From an uncultured Ruminococcus sp. (GTDB taxonomy: Bacteria; Bacillota; Clostridia; Oscillospirales; Ruminococcaceae), in NCBI GenBank assembly GCA_947177345.1, contig CAMWUB010000006.1, positions 1-16,776 of the forward strand: a stretch of 16,776 nt of DNA. The letters run 5' to 3'. Of the stretch, positions 15,567 through 16,776 are shown one piece after another (within the stretch, counting starts at the first letter, position 1; each line of letters starts with the position of its first letter). The notes below the pieces were generated by a model. It did not search any database, was not told where the DNA came from, and was given only the letters and a program-made list of their open reading frames with translations. A program made the translations under genes and the position numbers.

Positions 15567-16094
15567 ATGGAAAAGGAATATATTGATGTATCATATACAG
15601 AGTGTGAAGATACACCACAGAATAAGAATAGTGATATTACAATTTGTGCAGACCCTGCATCAGCAGCTATTTCGGGTATTTTCGGTGCTGTAAATAACAT
15701 CACAAATTCTATAAAAGAATATAATATTTGCAAACAGCAGGAAGAAACAAAACGTGCTGAAATTAAGGCTCGTTTGAAAATCGGACTTGCAGAAATCCAA
15801 GCCAAAAAAGAAATTCTTCTGACGCAGATGAATCAGGAACATGAACTGAAAATGCTGCATGTTCAGAATTATTATACAATTATGATGCGTGATTTAGATG
15901 TTGCTTTGGATGCAACCAAAGCTGCAATTGAAATTGCCAAAGAAACAAAAGATTTATCCGGATTGATTGATATTATGAAAGCACAGACAGAGATGTCACA
16001 GATACGTTCAAGCTTTATGCTTCAACAGATGGACAAGACTATGGTCAGAATATTTCCAATAGAATTGCATTCAGTCAAACTAAAGGATATCTAG
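15567..16094 (+). CDS. Coiled-coil protein of the operon, 175 residues
   Basis: No family was recognised. An acidic N-terminus (about 1-28) leads into a Gly/Ala-containing amphipathic segment, SAAISGIFGAVNNI (about 32-45). A long coiled coil follows at about 56-105, rich in Lys/Glu/Gln (QQEETKRAEIKARL, EIQAKKEILLTQMNQEHEL), then alternating Ala-rich helices to the end. There is no signal peptide. AAGGTG lies before the ATG. It is the last gene of the operon, and a strong terminator begins 19 bases after the stop. Coiled coil plus amphipathic segment would fit a membrane-surface or oligomeric scaffold protein; this is inference. Confidence 0.78.
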   Translation: MEKEYIDVSYTECEDTPQNKNSDITICADPASAAISGIFGAVNNITNSIKEYNICKQQEETKRAEIKARLKIGLAEIQAKKEILLTQMNQEHELKMLHVQNYYTIMMRDLDVALDATKAAIEIAKETKDLSGLIDIMKAQTEMSQIRSSFMLQQMDKTMVRIFPIELHSVKLKDI

Positions 16095-16113
16095 AATAAT
16101 TTCAGAAACAAAT

Positions 16114-16148
16114 ACCTGTATGTTTTAAATAGACATACAGGTGCTTTT
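16114..16148 (+). terminator. Rho-independent terminator of the six-gene operon
   Basis: ACCTGTATGT (16114-16123) pairs perfectly with ACATACAGGT (16133-16142) around a nine-base loop, followed by GCTTTT. It lies 19 bases beyond the last stop codon and defines the end of the unit that begins at the 12260-12288 promoter. Confidence 0.85.
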
Positions 16149-16419
16149 ATCATGAATTTTACGAAGCTTATCGAGATATTCTTTTCCGTAAAAAGCTTAA
16201 AAAACGGCTTTCACTGAGCGTAGTAACGGATTTCATTATAGATGCGGAAACAACAAATGCAAGTGACAACATAGAATACACCTCAAAATCAAGAAGTATA
16301 TCATATTGATACCTATTTTTGATTTTATTGGCATTTTCAATTTGTCAAGTGGTACTTTGCACAAAGTTTAGCTTGTAATTTTGTGCGTTATTTTACTGTG
16401 GTTAAGTTGTGGATAGTGA
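16149..16419 (+). other. Intergenic stretch, probable degraded coding debris
   Basis: No intact gene is seen. A start-less open stretch that begins within the operon terminator (from 16145, TGA at 16307-16309; FRKKLKKRLSLSVVTDFII, then DAETTNASDNIEYTSKS) could be a coding remnant or chance. Beyond it lies AT-rich sequence with a 7-bp inverted repeat, GCACAAA (16359-16365) with TTTGTGC (16380-16386), of unclear meaning. Confidence 0.25.
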
Positions 16420-16767
16420 TTTGTAAACGGTAAAACAACAGGCGTATGTAATCTGGAAGAACTTGTTGTTACAAAAATACTGGATAACGAGAAAAATCAT
16501 TATCCTGTCAAAATAACTCACTGTATTAAGCCTCTTAATATTGTATTTGGAAGCAGCGTTGCCAAATTTGCAGATAAGGTAAGGATATTGGCAAAAAAAT
16601 CACACGCAGAGACAAGTCCCTTAAGTAAAATCCAACATAAAGCAAAAATGAAAAAGCTCCTGCAAACGAACAGGAATATTAACAATAAAACGTTTCCCCG
16701 AATATGCACACTGCGGTTTGCGTATTCGGGGGATTTTTATTTTTTTAGAGTTGATATGTTCATTTAA
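16420..16767 (+). pseudogene. Start-less open frame, probable C-terminal gene remnant
   Basis: An open frame of 115 codons without an ATG/GTG/TTG start in its first part follows two stop codons (16414-16419). The first 65 or so codons read like real protein: GKTTGVCNLEELVVTKILDN, HYPVKITHCIKPLNIVF, and SSVAKFADKVRILAKKSHAE. From about 16640 the frame runs through hairpin sequences and is unlikely to be coding. No family was recognised, and no promoter or ribosome site is present. It is probably the tail of a gene whose front was deleted. Confidence 0.4.
16696..16748 (+). terminator. Rho-independent terminator near the right edge
   Basis: CCCCGAATATGCA (16696-16708) pairs with TGCGTATTCGGGG (16719-16731) with one T-G wobble, a 13-bp stem with a ten-base loop, followed by a T-rich run (16734-16746). 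It points along the + strand and probably served the gene of which 16420-16640 is the remnant. A second small hairpin at about 16658-16675 (TCCTG/CAGGA) would, on the - strand, be followed by CTTTTTC and could weakly terminate transcription from the right. Confidence 0.75.
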
Positions 16768-16776
16768 TTTTTGTAG

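Noticed and set aside
16359..16386. Inverted repeat GCACAAA/TTTGTGC as an IS end or attachment site
   Set aside because: It is only seven bases with a 14-base spacer, with no direct repeats or integrase gene nearby; chance is likely.
1..16776. CRISPR array, tRNA or rRNA genes
   Set aside because: No regularly spaced direct repeats and no cloverleaf or rRNA-like segments were found on reading either strand.

Overview
This is AT-rich DNA with Gram-positive ribosome binding sites (AGGAGG-type) and extended -10 promoters. The proteins and insertion-sequence (IS) relics look like those of an anaerobic Firmicute of the Ruminococcus/Oscillospiraceae type. That assignment rests on protein style and base composition, not on a marker gene. 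Every gene I accept is on the + strand. No tRNA, rRNA, CRISPR array or replication origin was seen.

Region 1 (1-6409) is the tail of a defence locus. It holds a full type I restriction subunit HsdR (its hsdM/hsdS partners are not in the window), a single-chain GmrSD-like DUF262 + HNH nuclease, and a 491-residue soluble helical protein I do not recognise. The three are co-oriented with gaps of 23 and 43 bases and look like one transcription unit. Region 2 (6410-7446) is a scrap zone: a short-chain dehydrogenase with its middle deleted, then an IS982-family transposase broken by two opposite one-base shifts and cut off before its catalytic glutamate. Region 3 (7447-9390) is an intact YyaL/SPATA20-type protein (DUF255 thioredoxin fold plus alpha-toroid). 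Region 4 (9391-10017) holds an internally deleted IS3-family element, a short coding remnant and a strong terminator.

Region 5 (10018-11772) carries a 395-residue orphan with its own promoter, then a two-gene unit of a 66-residue membrane protein and an 80-residue acidic protein. Region 6 (11862-16094) is the most interesting part. An XRE-family regulator is followed by a six-gene operon with a consensus promoter (TTGACA-17-TATAAT). The operon encodes a membrane-anchored zinc-ribbon/coiled-coil protein, two tiny cysteine-rich proteins and three helical proteins without recognised domains, and it ends in a clear terminator. A palindrome overlaps the operon -35 box, and a partial copy with the same downstream T-rich block lies just ahead of the regulator. 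This suggests that the regulator controls both itself and the operon. A four-cysteine module (C-x2-C ... C ... C-x2-F) occurs five times across the first three operon genes. I know of no described system with this make-up.

Region 7 (16095-16776) holds the operon terminator, two start-less open stretches that look like gene debris, and a second terminator.
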